Below, piece after piece: positions 49,660 through 58,885 of a DNA stretch of 64,000 nt. The stretch lies in assembly GCA_036397755.1 (NCBI GenBank), contig DASWII010000072.1:36737-100736 (forward strand), read 5' to 3'. The notes under the pieces were generated by a model that was not told the origin of the DNA, did no database searches, and worked only from the letters and a program-made list of their open reading frames with translations. A program made the translations under genes and the position numbers. Positions within the stretch are counted from its first letter, which is position 1. Each line of letters opens with the position of its first letter. The DNA comes from CAMYLY01 sp036397755 (lineage in GTDB: Bacteria; Gemmatimonadota; Gemmatimonadetes; Gemmatimonadales; GWC2-71-9).

Positions 49660-51921
49660 ATGCCCCACCCTTCTCGCCGCGACTTCGTGTGGACGTCAGC
49701 AGCGGGCATCGCCGCGGCGATGGCCGGTGGCCGAGTGCCGGTCGCCCCGCGCGTCACGGCCACACCCATGCCATTCTACGGTCACCCGGAGGGCGCCACC
49801 ACCCTGATTCGATTCCGAGTGACCGAACTGGCCGCGCCGGCCGGTCGCCTCCGCGTCTACGACACCGGACGGCGACTGCTCGGAACGGCGGGCGTACTCA
49901 ACACGGGGACGGAACTCGTGGGCGAGCTGTGGCTGGCCCTCCCACGAAGTACGGCCGTCGTCACCGAGCTCGAGGCCCCCGGAATCCGAGGCATCCACCG
50001 CACCTCGCACCGCCTCATGCCACCCCCCAAGTGGACGGCGTACTGGCTGGCGGTCGTCGACCCGCGGGAACTGGAGCGGCAACTGGGCGCGATGGCACCG
50101 GTCGCACAGGCAGTGCGGTCCGGCGTGCTGCGAAACGCCGGACTGGTCGTCAATCCCCGCGTCAAGACCGCCGACGACGCCCGCGATCATGTGCGCTTCT
50201 TGCGACAGGGTCAGGACGCCATTCGTGTCCAGCGCACACTTGGGATCCCAGTGAGCCCCGTGGCCTGGGTGGCGACGGGCGTGCCGCCCGTCCGCGTGCT
50301 CGCCGCTCTCGCAGGCTCGGGAGTCACCGCGCTGGCGCACCCGGCGCAGGACGCGACGGTCGAGGCGATTCGACTCCGCGACGGCACCGCGTTGCTCGTG
50401 GTGGGCGTCCCTCCGCAAGCATGGGGCGCCGAGACGGGCATGCAGACCAACGTCGCGGCGATGGAGCAACGCATCGGAGGGTGGCTCGCCGCGCGATCCG
50501 TCGAGGACGGGCCTGTCGACCGGACGGTGATGCTGGTGAGCGACGATCTGGAATCGGCCGTGCAGTCGCGCGCGAACATCGACGAGTGGAACCGCCGATA
50601 CGCCTACCCCCGGTTCGTGATCGGCGCGCCGGAGCCGCGGCACTTCCCCAGCGCGCCCGTCGCCTCCGTTCCCAACACCACCGATCCGGTCATCCCGGAC
50701 ATCCCCACGCGCAATGACGTCGCCCGAGCAGACGCCGAGCGCCGGCTCCAGCACGTCCTGGCTGTCTTTGCGCCCCTCGCGCAGGCGCTTGGCGGCTCCA
50801 CCGCCGGCGGCCTGGACACCATCGCCGCGGCCATCGGTTCGGCGATGCCGGGAACCGTGGTGTTCAACCCGTCCCCGTTCGCACGTACGGACCACCTTCC
50901 GCGGTCGGACGGGAGCTACGTGCTGGCAACGGATGTTCCCCCCCTGGGCTACGCCTACCTCGTGGATACGCCCGACGTGCTTCGTCCGTCGCCGCTGCGG
51001 GACGTTACCCCAGCGCTCGTGGCCGACACGGCCGGCGTCTCGCTCGAACTCCATGCAGGCACGGGCGCCATCGCGTCCATCCTCGACGCCGAGGGCACGC
51101 AGTGGGTCGGGACCGGTCTCAACGAGGTGCGGGGGTCGAATCTCGAGCGAGTTCAGCGGCAGGAGCTCCCGCAGGTTGGCGTGCGGATCGTTCTCCACCG
51201 CACCGCGCCGATGGTGGGAGCGTTCATCACGACCATCACCCTGTACGACGCCCGCCCGTGGGTGGATGTCGTCAACGATTTCGACGTGGTATCGGGCGCG
51301 GCGCCTGAGGTCCGTTTTCATTTCGGCGCTGCTCCGGCCCAGGTCATGTGGGAGGTGCCGGGAGGTGTGGAGGCGCGGGCCGCTCCCGTTCCGGCGGCGG
51401 AGCACCTTCGTTGGGTGCACTTCGTGGGCGCCCAGAACGTGTTCTTCCGAGCGCTCGACGCACCGTGGTTTTCGGTCGGTGACGACGGCGCGCTGATCAG
51501 CCACGCGCCGTCGGGCGTGTCCCGCTATCGCTTTGCCAGCGATACGCTCCCGGCCACGGCCGCTCACGCCGCGCGTGTGGGATGGAGTGCCGAGCCGCTC
51601 GTCGCGGCTCCGGCACGCGGGGGCGACGGCCCGCTGCCTCGGTGGGGGTCCCTGTTCCAACTCGACCAGTCCGGCGCGGCCGTCGTGGGGGTGACCGACT
51701 CGGACGAGCACGGGGTTACGCTGTTCATCCAGGAGCTGTCGGGCACGGGCCGCACGTTGTCCCTTGGTGGCGAGCTGCTGCAGTTTCGCTCGGGCGAAGT
51801 CGTGGACTTCATGGATCGAACCATCCCCGGCGCGGCATCACGCGTGCGCGACGGGGTTACCTTCCCGATTCGGGGACACGGCTTCACGGCTCTCCGCTTG
51901 TCGGGACTGACGGTTCGCTGA
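49660..51921 (+). CDS. Tat-exported GH38-like protein, catalytic motif not evident
   Basis: The 753-residue protein starts with a twin-arginine signal (SRRDFVWTSAAGIAAAMAGG). The C-terminal half has features of the beta-sandwich part of family GH38 alpha-mannosidases (VVFNPSPFARTDHL, LELHAGTGAIASILDAEG, ITLYDARPWVDVVNDF), and IDEWNRRYAYPRFVIGAP before it fits the link region. In the N-terminal part, where GH38 enzymes carry the zinc-binding His-x-Asp motif, the sequence reads KWTAYWLAVVDP, with no such motif. It may be a degenerate enzyme or carbohydrate-binding protein; function is uncertain. Confidence 0.65.
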   Translation: MPHPSRRDFVWTSAAGIAAAMAGGRVPVAPRVTATPMPFYGHPEGATTLIRFRVTELAAPAGRLRVYDTGRRLLGTAGVLNTGTELVGELWLALPRSTAVVTELEAPGIRGIHRTSHRLMPPPKWTAYWLAVVDPRELERQLGAMAPVAQAVRSGVLRNAGLVVNPRVKTADDARDHVRFLRQGQDAIRVQRTLGIPVSPVAWVATGVPPVRVLAALAGSGVTALAHPAQDATVEAIRLRDGTALLVVGVPPQAWGAETGMQTNVAAMEQRIGGWLAARSVEDGPVDRTVMLVSDDLESAVQSRANIDEWNRRYAYPRFVIGAPEPRHFPSAPVASVPNTTDPVIPDIPTRNDVARADAERRLQHVLAVFAPLAQALGGSTAGGLDTIAAAIGSAMPGTVVFNPSPFARTDHLPRSDGSYVLATDVPPLGYAYLVDTPDVLRPSPLRDVTPALVADTAGVSLELHAGTGAIASILDAEGTQWVGTGLNEVRGSNLERVQRQELPQVGVRIVLHRTAPMVGAFITTITLYDARPWVDVVNDFDVVSGAAPEVRFHFGAAPAQVMWEVPGGVEARAAPVPAAEHLRWVHFVGAQNVFFRALDAPWFSVGDDGALISHAPSGVSRYRFASDTLPATAAHAARVGWSAEPLVAAPARGGDGPLPRWGSLFQLDQSGAAVVGVTDSDEHGVTLFIQELSGTGRTLSLGGELLQFRSGEVVDFMDRTIPGAASRVRDGVTFPIRGHGFTALRLSGLTVR

Positions 51922-51960
51922 GGGTTGAACGGCCCCTGACCGCAAGGGTATATCTCCAGC

Positions 51961-53427
51961 ATGCGCAAACCCCGCACGCTCGGCGATCTCAAACAGTCTG
52001 AGTGGGCCGACCCACGCGTGTACCAGCGTTCGGTCAAAGACGAGCTTCGCAACAACCTGGTCGCCCGCCTGGAGTCCGGACAGGACGTCTTCGACGACGT
52101 GATCGGGTACGAGCATTCCGTCATCCCGCAGATCGTGAACGCGGTGCTGTCGCGGCACAACTTCATTCTGCTGGGATTGCGTGGGCAGGCGAAGAGCCGC
52201 ATCCTCAGGGCCCTGGTCGGGTTGCTCGACGAGGCACTGCCGGTCATCGCGGGGAGTGAGGTGAACGACAACCCGTTCGCACCCATCTCCAAGTTCGGGC
52301 GCCAGCGCATCGAGGAATGTGGCGACGCCACCGCCATCGACTGGGTCGGGCGCGATCACCGCTACGTCGAGAAGCTCGCGACGCCGGACGTTACCATCGC
52401 GGACATCATCGGCGACGTGGACCCCATCAAAGCCGTCCGTGGCGGTCACCTGCTGTCGGACGAACTCACGATCCATTACGGACTGCTCCCGCGCAGCAAT
52501 CGCGGCATCTTCTCGATCAACGAGCTGCCGGATCTCGCGGGCAAGATCCAGGTTGGGCTGTTCAACATCATGCAAGAGGGTGACGTACAGATCCGCGGCT
52601 ACCCGATCCGCCTGGCGCTCGACGTGATGCTCGTGTTCTCCGCCAATCCCGAGGATTACACGGCGCGCGGCAAGATCATCACGCCACTCAAGGACCGCAT
52701 CGGCAGTGAGGTCATGACGCACTACCCGCGGTCGCTCGATCTCGGCATGTCGATCACCGCGCAGGAAGCGTGGACCGACCGTGGGGGTCGCGCCGTGAAG
52801 ATTCCCACGTTCATCCGGGAGGTCGTCGAGCGGGTGGCGTTCTGCGCGCGGCAGGAGAAACGCGTGGATCGCCGTTCGGGCGTGAGCCAGCGGCTTCCCA
52901 TCACGATGCTGGAGAACGTGCTGTCGAGCGCCGAGCAGCGAGCCGTGTCCACGAAGGAGAAGCGCGTCGTGCCGCGCATCGCCGATGTGTATGCGGCGTT
53001 GCCGGCCGTGACGGGCAAGATCGAACTGGAATACGAGGGGGAGTTGTACGGAGCGGAACGCGTCGCGCTCGACCTGGTGCATCGCGCCATCGGCGAGACT
53101 TTCGAAGCACATGTCGCCGGTATCGACTGCGACGAGGCGGTGCTGTGGTTCGACGAAGGGGCCGCGCTGAAGGTCCCCCTGCACGAGCGCGCCGATGCCT
53201 GCCTCAAGGCGTTCAGCGCCGTGCCGGGGCTGCTGGACATCGTGGACAAGGCCGGGCTCGCGCGGGGCAAGGACCCGGCGACGCTGGTCAGCGCATGCGA
53301 GTTGGTGCTCGAGGGGCTGGTGGCCCACCGCCGGATTGCACGCAACGAGGAGTTGGGCTACGTGCGGTCTCGCCCCGAGCGGCCGGGGCACGGCGGGCCG
53401 AGCGCTTCCCACCCTCATCTCTTGTAG
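51961..53427 (+). CDS. MoxR/magnesium-chelatase-like AAA+ ATPase
   Basis: The 488-residue protein is an AAA+ ATPase with Walker A-like GLRGQAKS (72-79; Ala replaces the usual second glycine), a Walker B/sensor region in GIFSINELPDLAGK, and the sensor segment VMLVFSANPEDYTARGK followed by ITPLKDRIG. The C-terminal lid and a long helical tail complete it. ATPases of this family work with VWA-domain proteins, and one is encoded at 56946-58271, also on the plus strand. The pair may insert a metal or remodel a complex; the target is unknown. Confidence 0.87.
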   Translation: MRKPRTLGDLKQSEWADPRVYQRSVKDELRNNLVARLESGQDVFDDVIGYEHSVIPQIVNAVLSRHNFILLGLRGQAKSRILRALVGLLDEALPVIAGSEVNDNPFAPISKFGRQRIEECGDATAIDWVGRDHRYVEKLATPDVTIADIIGDVDPIKAVRGGHLLSDELTIHYGLLPRSNRGIFSINELPDLAGKIQVGLFNIMQEGDVQIRGYPIRLALDVMLVFSANPEDYTARGKIITPLKDRIGSEVMTHYPRSLDLGMSITAQEAWTDRGGRAVKIPTFIREVVERVAFCARQEKRVDRRSGVSQRLPITMLENVLSSAEQRAVSTKEKRVVPRIADVYAALPAVTGKIELEYEGELYGAERVALDLVHRAIGETFEAHVAGIDCDEAVLWFDEGAALKVPLHERADACLKAFSAVPGLLDIVDKAGLARGKDPATLVSACELVLEGLVAHRRIARNEELGYVRSRPERPGHGGPSASHPHLL

Positions 53428-53442
53428 ACGTCAGGAGACCGC

Positions 53443-54084
53443 GTGCCCGTCATCACCGTCTCTCGGCAATACGCCTCGGGTGGTTCCGCCATCGCGGCGC
53501 TGGTTTCGGAGCGTCTGGCCTGGCCGGTGATCGACAACGACTTCGTCGACCGGGTTGCCCAACGTGCCGGGCTCTCGACGCAGGAAGTGGAGTCCCAGGA
53601 GGAACGCGTACCCTCCCTGATGGAGCGCCTGGCCGGCGCGCTCGCCATCTCGTCGCCCGAGGTATTCGTCTCGACGGGCGAAGGCCTCGACGCGCGCCTG
53701 GGCAACGAGGAGCGGATGGTGCGGGCGACGGAGGCGGTCATCACGCAGGCGACCCAGGAAGGCAACCTGATCATTGTCGGGCGTGGTGCGCAGGCGCACC
53801 TGGCCGAGCGCGACGACGCACTGCACGTATTCATCGTCGGGCCCCGCGAGCACCGCATTCGAGCGGCCATGGAGCGACTCGGCATGACCGAGGCCCAGGC
53901 GACGGAGGCGGTCGACCGCGCGGATGAGGGGCGACGGCGCTACGTGAAGACGTACTACGACCGGCACTGGGAAGACGCGGACAACTATCACTTGGTGCTC
54001 AATACGGGCGTGTTCAGTTGCGAACAATGTGCCGACCTCATCGTGACCGGCGTCCGACTGCGGGGATGGGCATCTCACCTTTGA
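53443..54084 (+). CDS. Cytidylate kinase-like protein
   Basis: The 213-residue protein has the P-loop kinase fold of the cytidylate-kinase-like family. PVITVSRQYASGGSAIAALV is the N-terminal strand and phosphate loop, WPVIDNDFVDRVAQR follows, then LIIVGRGAQAHLAE and RRRYVKTYYDRHWEDADNYH, the last being characteristic. It is not the canonical Cmk that supports nucleotide synthesis, so its substrate is uncertain. The GTG start is 15 bases after the ATPase gene. Confidence 0.85.
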   Translation: MPVITVSRQYASGGSAIAALVSERLAWPVIDNDFVDRVAQRAGLSTQEVESQEERVPSLMERLAGALAISSPEVFVSTGEGLDARLGNEERMVRATEAVITQATQEGNLIIVGRGAQAHLAERDDALHVFIVGPREHRIRAAMERLGMTEAQATEAVDRADEGRRRYVKTYYDRHWEDADNYHLVLNTGVFSCEQCADLIVTGVRLRGWASHL

Positions 54085-54099
54085 GATCGACGCGCACAC

Positions 54100-54603
54100 A
54101 TGGCTTCACAAGCATCCTTCGACGTTTCGACGGGCGCCGACCTGCAAGAGGTCGACAACGCGCTCAACCAAGCCCGCAAAGAAGTGCAGCAGCGATATGA
54201 CTTCAAAGGCAGTCACTGCCAGATCGAGTTCGACCGAGCCAAGGCGGTGATCAAGCTCGAGGCGGACGATGAGTTCCGCATGAACGCGCTGTGGGACGTG
54301 ATTCAGACCAAGCTGGTGCGCCGCAAGGTTCCCACGAAGAACGTCGTTGCCGGCGCCATCGAGCCGGCCGCGGGCAGCAAGGTGCGCCGAGAGGTCACCC
54401 TCACGCAGGGAATCCCGACCGAAACGGCCAAGGCCATCGTCAAGGACATCAAGGCGCAGGGATTCAAGAAGGTGCAGGCCGCGATTCAGGGCGATGAGCT
54501 GCGCGTGTCCAGTCCGTCCAAAGATGCCTTGCAGGAGGTGATGCAGTTCCTGCGCGGTCAGGATTACGGCATCGAGTTGACGTTCGGCAACTACCGGAGC
54601 TAG
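54100..54603 (+). CDS. YajQ-family nucleotide-binding protein
   Basis: The 167-residue protein matches the YajQ/UPF0234 family throughout: SFDVSTGADLQEVDNALNQA, then QQRYDFKGSHCQIEF, VRREVTLTQGIPTETAKAIV and KDIKAQGFKKVQAAIQGDEL. It has two ferredoxin-like domains. Members bind cyclic-di-GMP and other nucleotides and modulate transcription factors or phage growth. The HD-GYP protein at 45994 is the only cyclic-di-GMP enzyme seen in the window. Family assignment is secure; ligand here is inferred. Confidence 0.95.
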   Translation: MASQASFDVSTGADLQEVDNALNQARKEVQQRYDFKGSHCQIEFDRAKAVIKLEADDEFRMNALWDVIQTKLVRRKVPTKNVVAGAIEPAAGSKVRREVTLTQGIPTETAKAIVKDIKAQGFKKVQAAIQGDELRVSSPSKDALQEVMQFLRGQDYGIELTFGNYRS

Positions 54604-54711
54604 GTGGCCTGTCCCAGTAGTTCTTTGCAGATCACAGGGCCCGGCGCGTCCCTTCGGTCGCTGCCCGACACGACCTTCCCTCGTGGACCTCGCCTACCGG
54701 AGTGATTCCTC

Positions 54712-55458
54712 GTGACGTTGACCCAACGGCAACTCGACCAGTGCTCGCAGAGCACATGGGACTTCAGCGACCTGAAGGCGCTCTTCCTGAACTGCACGCT
54801 CAAAAAGACGCCTGAGCTGTCGCATACCGAGGGGCTCATCGCGATCTCCCGCGCGATCATGGAGAAGAACGGGGTGACCGTCGATCTCGTGCGACCCGTT
54901 GACCACCACTTGGCCCACGGCGTCTACCCCGACATGACGGAGCGGGGTTGGGAGCGCGACGACTGGCCGCAACTCTATGCGAAGGTCAGGGCCGCGGACA
55001 TTCTGGTGATCGGATCGCCGATCTGGCTGGGAGAAAAGTCTTCAGTCTGCACCCAGGTGGTCGAGCGGCTCTACTCCACGTCAGGCGACCTCAACGAGCA
55101 CGGTCAATACGCCTACTATGGGCGGGTCGGTGGCTGCCTCATCACCGGGAACGAGGACGGCGCCAAACACTGTTCGATGAACATCCTCTACTCGCTGCAG
55201 CACCTGGGATACGTGATCCCGCCGCAGGCCGACGCCGCATGGCTGGGCGAAGCAGGCCCCGGGCCAAGCTATCTCGATCCGGGGTCGGGCGGACCGGAGA
55301 ACGATTTCACGAACCGCAATACGACGTTCATGACGTGGAACCTGCTGCACATGGCCCGCATGATCAAAGACGCGGGCGGCATTCCCGCACACGGGAATCA
55401 ACGATCCGAGTGGGACGCGGGGTGCCGGTTCGACTATCCGAATCCGGAGTACCGATAG
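54712..55458 (+). CDS. Flavodoxin-fold NAD(P)H-dependent reductase
   Basis: The 248-residue protein is of the NADPH-dependent FMN reductase type. After a variable 22-residue N-terminus comes ALFLNCTLKKTPELSHTEGL (strand 1 and FMN phosphate loop), then ADILVIGSPIWLGEKSS and GGCLITGNEDGAKHC, which frame the flavin. Such enzymes reduce quinones, azo compounds or iron chelates. Start GTG 54712. The tail ends DYPNPEYR. Its neighbours give no clue to the substrate. Confidence 0.85.
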   Translation: MTLTQRQLDQCSQSTWDFSDLKALFLNCTLKKTPELSHTEGLIAISRAIMEKNGVTVDLVRPVDHHLAHGVYPDMTERGWERDDWPQLYAKVRAADILVIGSPIWLGEKSSVCTQVVERLYSTSGDLNEHGQYAYYGRVGGCLITGNEDGAKHCSMNILYSLQHLGYVIPPQADAAWLGEAGPGPSYLDPGSGGPENDFTNRNTTFMTWNLLHMARMIKDAGGIPAHGNQRSEWDAGCRFDYPNPEYR

Positions 55459-55460
55459 AG

Positions 55461-55492
55461 GCGGGCAGGCGGGCAGGCGGGCAGGCGGGCGG
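55461..55492. repeat. Four tandem copies of an 8-bp unit
   Basis: GCGGGCAG is repeated three times and followed by GCGGGCGG, directly after the reductase stop codon. A simple slippage-prone repeat in the convergent gap before the MFS gene; no known function. Confidence 0.9.
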
Positions 55493-55576
55493 ACAGAAAG
55501 CGCACAGTACAGAGCGCAGAGCGCAACGGTCGGTTTGCCGACCTCCGCCGAGCGGAAACAGCCAGGTAGGCGAGGA

Positions 55577-56851
55577 TCAGGTGGTCAGGCGGAGATCGCG
55601 CCGCAGCATCGTTCGCACCCCCAGCAGCACCGTCACCGTGCCGCCCGTCAGAAACGCGGTCATGACGCCGAGGTGCTCCGCGATGAACCCTGCCTGCAGC
55701 GCCCCGAACGGCGTCATCCCGCCGAAGGCCACCGTGAAGATCGACACCACGCGCCCGCGCAGTTCATCGGGCGCGATGGTCTGCAACAGCGAGTTGGTGG
55801 TCGCCGTGGTCACGATCATAGCGAGCCCCGCCAGCACCAGCAGCACCAGCATCACGCCGAGCGTGCGGGACAGCCCCAGCAGAACCGCGAGGATCCCGAA
55901 CGTCGCCGTCGCGAGCCCCAGTACGCGGCCCTTCGGTATGCGTCGCGCATACGCGGCCAGCACCAGCGCGCTCACCACCGCGCCCGCACCGACGGCGGAT
56001 ACCATCCACCCGTAGGCCTGCGCCCCACCCCCCAGCACGTTTCTGGCGACGACGGGAAGGAGCACCAAGCTCGGGAACCCGAAGATGCTGACGCCGGCCA
56101 GGTTCAGCACGATCGCGCGGACGCGCGGTTCCTCGGCGACGTAGGCCAACCCTTCGCGGATGCGGACCCAGGCCGGGGGGCCCGGCAGCGGAGCGGCACG
56201 CGACGGAATCGTCATGGCAAAGAGCGCCGCCACCACCGCCAGATAGGTGACGCCGTTGATGAGAAAACACATGCCCACCCCGAGCACCACGATCACCACG
56301 CCACCGATGGCGGGTCCCACCACGCGGCTCGCGTTGAACGCCGACGAGTTGAGTGCGATCGCGTTCAAGAGGTCGTCCTTGCCCACCAGCTCCACGAAGA
56401 AGCTTTGGCGGGCCGGGATATCGAACGCCGTGACGACACCCAGCAGCGTGGCGACGCCGACCACCTGCCACAACTGCACGACACCGGCGAGGACGAGTAC
56501 CGCGAGGATGAGCGAGAGTGCCATGGCCGCGATCTGCGTCGCAATCACCATCCGGTAGCGGGAGATCCGATCGGCCAATGCACCTGCGTACAGCGAGAAG
56601 AACAGGATCGGCATCGAACCGAGCGCGTCCACCGCGCCCACCCACAAGGCTGAATCGGTAAGCTCCAGCACCAACCACTGCTGACCGACTCGGTGCATCC
56701 AGATCCCGACCAGCGAGACGATGTACCCCGAGAAGAAGATCCGAAAATTGCGGTGTCCCATCGCCGGGAACGCGCGCGGGCGCCGCGGCGCGACACGCGG
56801 AGCAGGGTGGCTCCTTTGGGGGCTCGGCGCGGCTGGACCCTCGGGGTTCAT
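55577..56851 (-). CDS. MFS exporter (EntS-like MFS_3 family)
   Basis: The 424-residue membrane protein has about twelve helices. NFRIFFSGYIVSLVGIWMHR is the typical first helix of the MFS_3 exporter group; the loop ALADRISRYRMVIATQ carries the DR motif between helices 2 and 3, and FDIPARQSFFVELVG follows helix 4. Relatives export siderophores, macrolides or other hydrophobic compounds. A 30-residue basic, proline-rich N-terminus precedes helix 1. It is divergent from the VWA gene, with the starts about 95 bases apart. Confidence 0.85.
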   Translation of the reverse strand: MNPEGPAAPSPQRSHPAPRVAPRRPRAFPAMGHRNFRIFFSGYIVSLVGIWMHRVGQQWLVLELTDSALWVGAVDALGSMPILFFSLYAGALADRISRYRMVIATQIAAMALSLILAVLVLAGVVQLWQVVGVATLLGVVTAFDIPARQSFFVELVGKDDLLNAIALNSSAFNASRVVGPAIGGVVIVVLGVGMCFLINGVTYLAVVAALFAMTIPSRAAPLPGPPAWVRIREGLAYVAEEPRVRAIVLNLAGVSIFGFPSLVLLPVVARNVLGGGAQAYGWMVSAVGAGAVVSALVLAAYARRIPKGRVLGLATATFGILAVLLGLSRTLGVMLVLLVLAGLAMIVTTATTNSLLQTIAPDELRGRVVSIFTVAFGGMTPFGALQAGFIAEHLGVMTAFLTGGTVTVLLGVRTMLRRDLRLTT

Positions 56852-56945
56852 GAGTTACACGGTAACACGCGTCGCAATCCCTCCGGCATGCTTCGCGCGC
56901 GATTATTGCGGGAACTTCACTCCGCCCCCAGCTTTCCACACCGGT

Positions 56946-58271
56946 ATGCGCTACGCCACCTACTCCCGCTATATCCCGCAACTCCTCGACGCGGTCAACC
57001 TCGAGGACTTGCTCGACCAACTCAGCGATTTCCTGCTGCAGTCAGGCTTCGCGGGCGGGCCGTTCCATCATCCGTATTGGGGCGAGTTCGGCGAGAGCGA
57101 GGGCGACCGGTCTCTCGAGGCGCTCAAGCAGGCGATCATCCAGGCGCTGGCCGACTCCGGTAAGCTCACACCTGAAATGCTCAAGGTGCTGCGAGGCGAC
57201 TCCAGCGGAGACGAGCAGCGCGATGCGGAGCTCCAGCGGCAACTCGCCGACCTCATCGATGAGATCGTCAAGCGACTGGTCGAGGAGGGATACCTCAACA
57301 CCCCGCAGGCCCCTCAAATGCCCGGCGGCCATGAGCAGGCGTTCGGGCCCGACGGCCAGGCGCGGAGCGCCGCGCAGCAGGTGAGCTTCAACCTCACGGA
57401 GAAGGGTCTCGATTTTCTCGGGCACCGCGCCCTCCGGCACCTCCTAGGCAGCACGGGCCGGTCCAGCTTCGGGGAGCACGAAACGGAGCACCTAGCCACC
57501 GGCGTGGAAGTCGAGGCGGGATCCAAGCCGTACGAGTTCGGGGACACGCTCAACCTCGACGTTCCGGAAACCTTGAAAAACGCGCTCAGGCGTGCCGCCG
57601 ATCCGACCCCGGCCATCGACTACACGCCGGAGCCCGCGTTCGATCTCGACTACCCCGACTTGATGGTCCACCAGAGCGAGTACCGATCGAGTGCAGCCAC
57701 CGTGCTGATGCTGGACTGCTCGCACTCGATGATCCTGTACGGCGAGGATCGGTTCACGCCGGCCAAGAAAGTGGCGCTCGCCCTCTCACACCTGATCCGC
57801 ACCCAGTTTGCCGGTGACACGATCCGCTGTGTCCTGTTCCACGACTCGGCCGAGGAGCTGCCGCTCGCGAAGCTCGCCGAGGCGCAGGTGGGACCGTACC
57901 ACACCAACACCGCCCAGGGGCTCAAGCTCGCGCGCCGCATTCTGCTCTCGCAGCGGAAGGACATGCGGCAGATCATCATGATCACCGACGGCAAGCCGTC
58001 GGCCCTCACGCTGCCGGACGGGCAGATCTATGTGAACTCGATGGGGCTGGACCCCCACATCCTGCAGGAGACCTACCGGGAGGTGGCGATCTGCCGCCGG
58101 GCCGGGATCGTCATCAACACGTTCATGCTGGCGCGCGAGCGGATGCTCGTCGAGTTCGTGAAGCGGGTGTGCGAGATCTCCCGCGGTAAGGCCTATTTCA
58201 CGAACACGATGACGCTCGGGCAGTACATCCTGATGGATTTCATGCGGCGGAAGACGCGACGGGTGAGGTGA
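56946..58271 (+). CDS. VWA-domain protein, likely partner of the MoxR-like ATPase
   Basis: The 441-residue protein has a helical N-terminal part (about 1-230, acidic and rich in Leu/Glu) and a C-terminal von Willebrand factor A domain. The metal-dependent adhesion site is LDCSHS (DxSxS, Asp257 to Ser261), with the later TNTAQGLKLA (threonine) and MITDGKPS (aspartate) also present. Such proteins pair with MoxR or magnesium-chelatase-type ATPases, one of which is at 51961. The frame opens upstream and an ATG at 56850 is possible, but ATG 56946 gives the cleaner start. Confidence 0.86.
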   Translation: MRYATYSRYIPQLLDAVNLEDLLDQLSDFLLQSGFAGGPFHHPYWGEFGESEGDRSLEALKQAIIQALADSGKLTPEMLKVLRGDSSGDEQRDAELQRQLADLIDEIVKRLVEEGYLNTPQAPQMPGGHEQAFGPDGQARSAAQQVSFNLTEKGLDFLGHRALRHLLGSTGRSSFGEHETEHLATGVEVEAGSKPYEFGDTLNLDVPETLKNALRRAADPTPAIDYTPEPAFDLDYPDLMVHQSEYRSSAATVLMLDCSHSMILYGEDRFTPAKKVALALSHLIRTQFAGDTIRCVLFHDSAEELPLAKLAEAQVGPYHTNTAQGLKLARRILLSQRKDMRQIIMITDGKPSALTLPDGQIYVNSMGLDPHILQETYREVAICRRAGIVINTFMLARERMLVEFVKRVCEISRGKAYFTNTMTLGQYILMDFMRRKTRRVR

Positions 58272-58282
58272 GAGGCGAAGCC

Positions 58283-58738
58283 CTATCCGTACACCTTGGG
58301 CACCGCCAATCCCGCCTGCCGCATCAAGACGATCATCTGGCCGCGATGGTGAATCTCGTGAAACAGCGTGACGGCGAGGACCACCCCCCGCGGCACGCGC
58401 ATACCGTAGAACTCGACTGTCTCGCGCAGCCCGTCGTCGGTCCACGTGGTGCGCACCGCCGTCGCCACCGCGCTGGATGACGCGGCGTGCGTGCGGCGAA
58501 CCCCCTCGAGGCTCGCCGGCATCGGATCCTCCTTCGTTGGGCCGTCGACCTCGAGCCCCACTGTCGCCAGGATCACCTTGGGCGAGACGACCACGTGCCA
58601 GGCAAGCTCCCCCAGGGTCCGGTGGCCCTCCGCCACCCGCTGGCCGAGCGATGCCTCGGTGAGGGCCGCGAGCACCTTGGCGGTGCTGCCCGCCTCGTGG
58701 GCCCACGTCCGCTCGAAATGCAGAACCTCGGTGAACAT
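58283..58738 (-). CDS. DinB-family protein
   Basis: The 151-residue four-helix protein has the DinB/YfiT metal-site pattern: a histidine in ELAWHVVVSP and two in FHEIHHRGQMIVLMRQAG. The long upstream extension of the frame runs antisense to the 2-oxoglutarate dehydrogenase gene and was rejected; ATG 58738 gives the normal start, MFTEVLHFERTWAHE. DinB-like proteins include thiol-dependent transferases and damage-induced proteins; the activity here cannot be named. It converges on the VWA gene. Confidence 0.88.
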   Translation of the reverse strand: MFTEVLHFERTWAHEAGSTAKVLAALTEASLGQRVAEGHRTLGELAWHVVVSPKVILATVGLEVDGPTKEDPMPASLEGVRRTHAASSSAVATAVRTTWTDDGLRETVEFYGMRVPRGVVLAVTLFHEIHHRGQMIVLMRQAGLAVPKVYG

Positions 58739-58885
58739 CGGCTCCGTCCTTTCGTCGGTCTGTTGAGGCTCCGGCGAAAGCGTGTAGCTTTCGACCACTT
58801 CACGGGGCGGCTCCATGCGGGGGGGCCGTCCCGTCACTACCAAGATACCTGGCGCGGAAGCGCGGTTCGGGAGTCGATCCCCTCG

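Noticed and set aside
55461..55492. CRISPR array
   Set aside because: The unit is only 8 bp with no spacers; it is a simple tandem repeat.
58487..58885. Longer N-terminus of the 2-oxoglutarate dehydrogenase frame
   Set aside because: It runs antisense through the DinB gene and has no similarity to E1 or E2 proteins.
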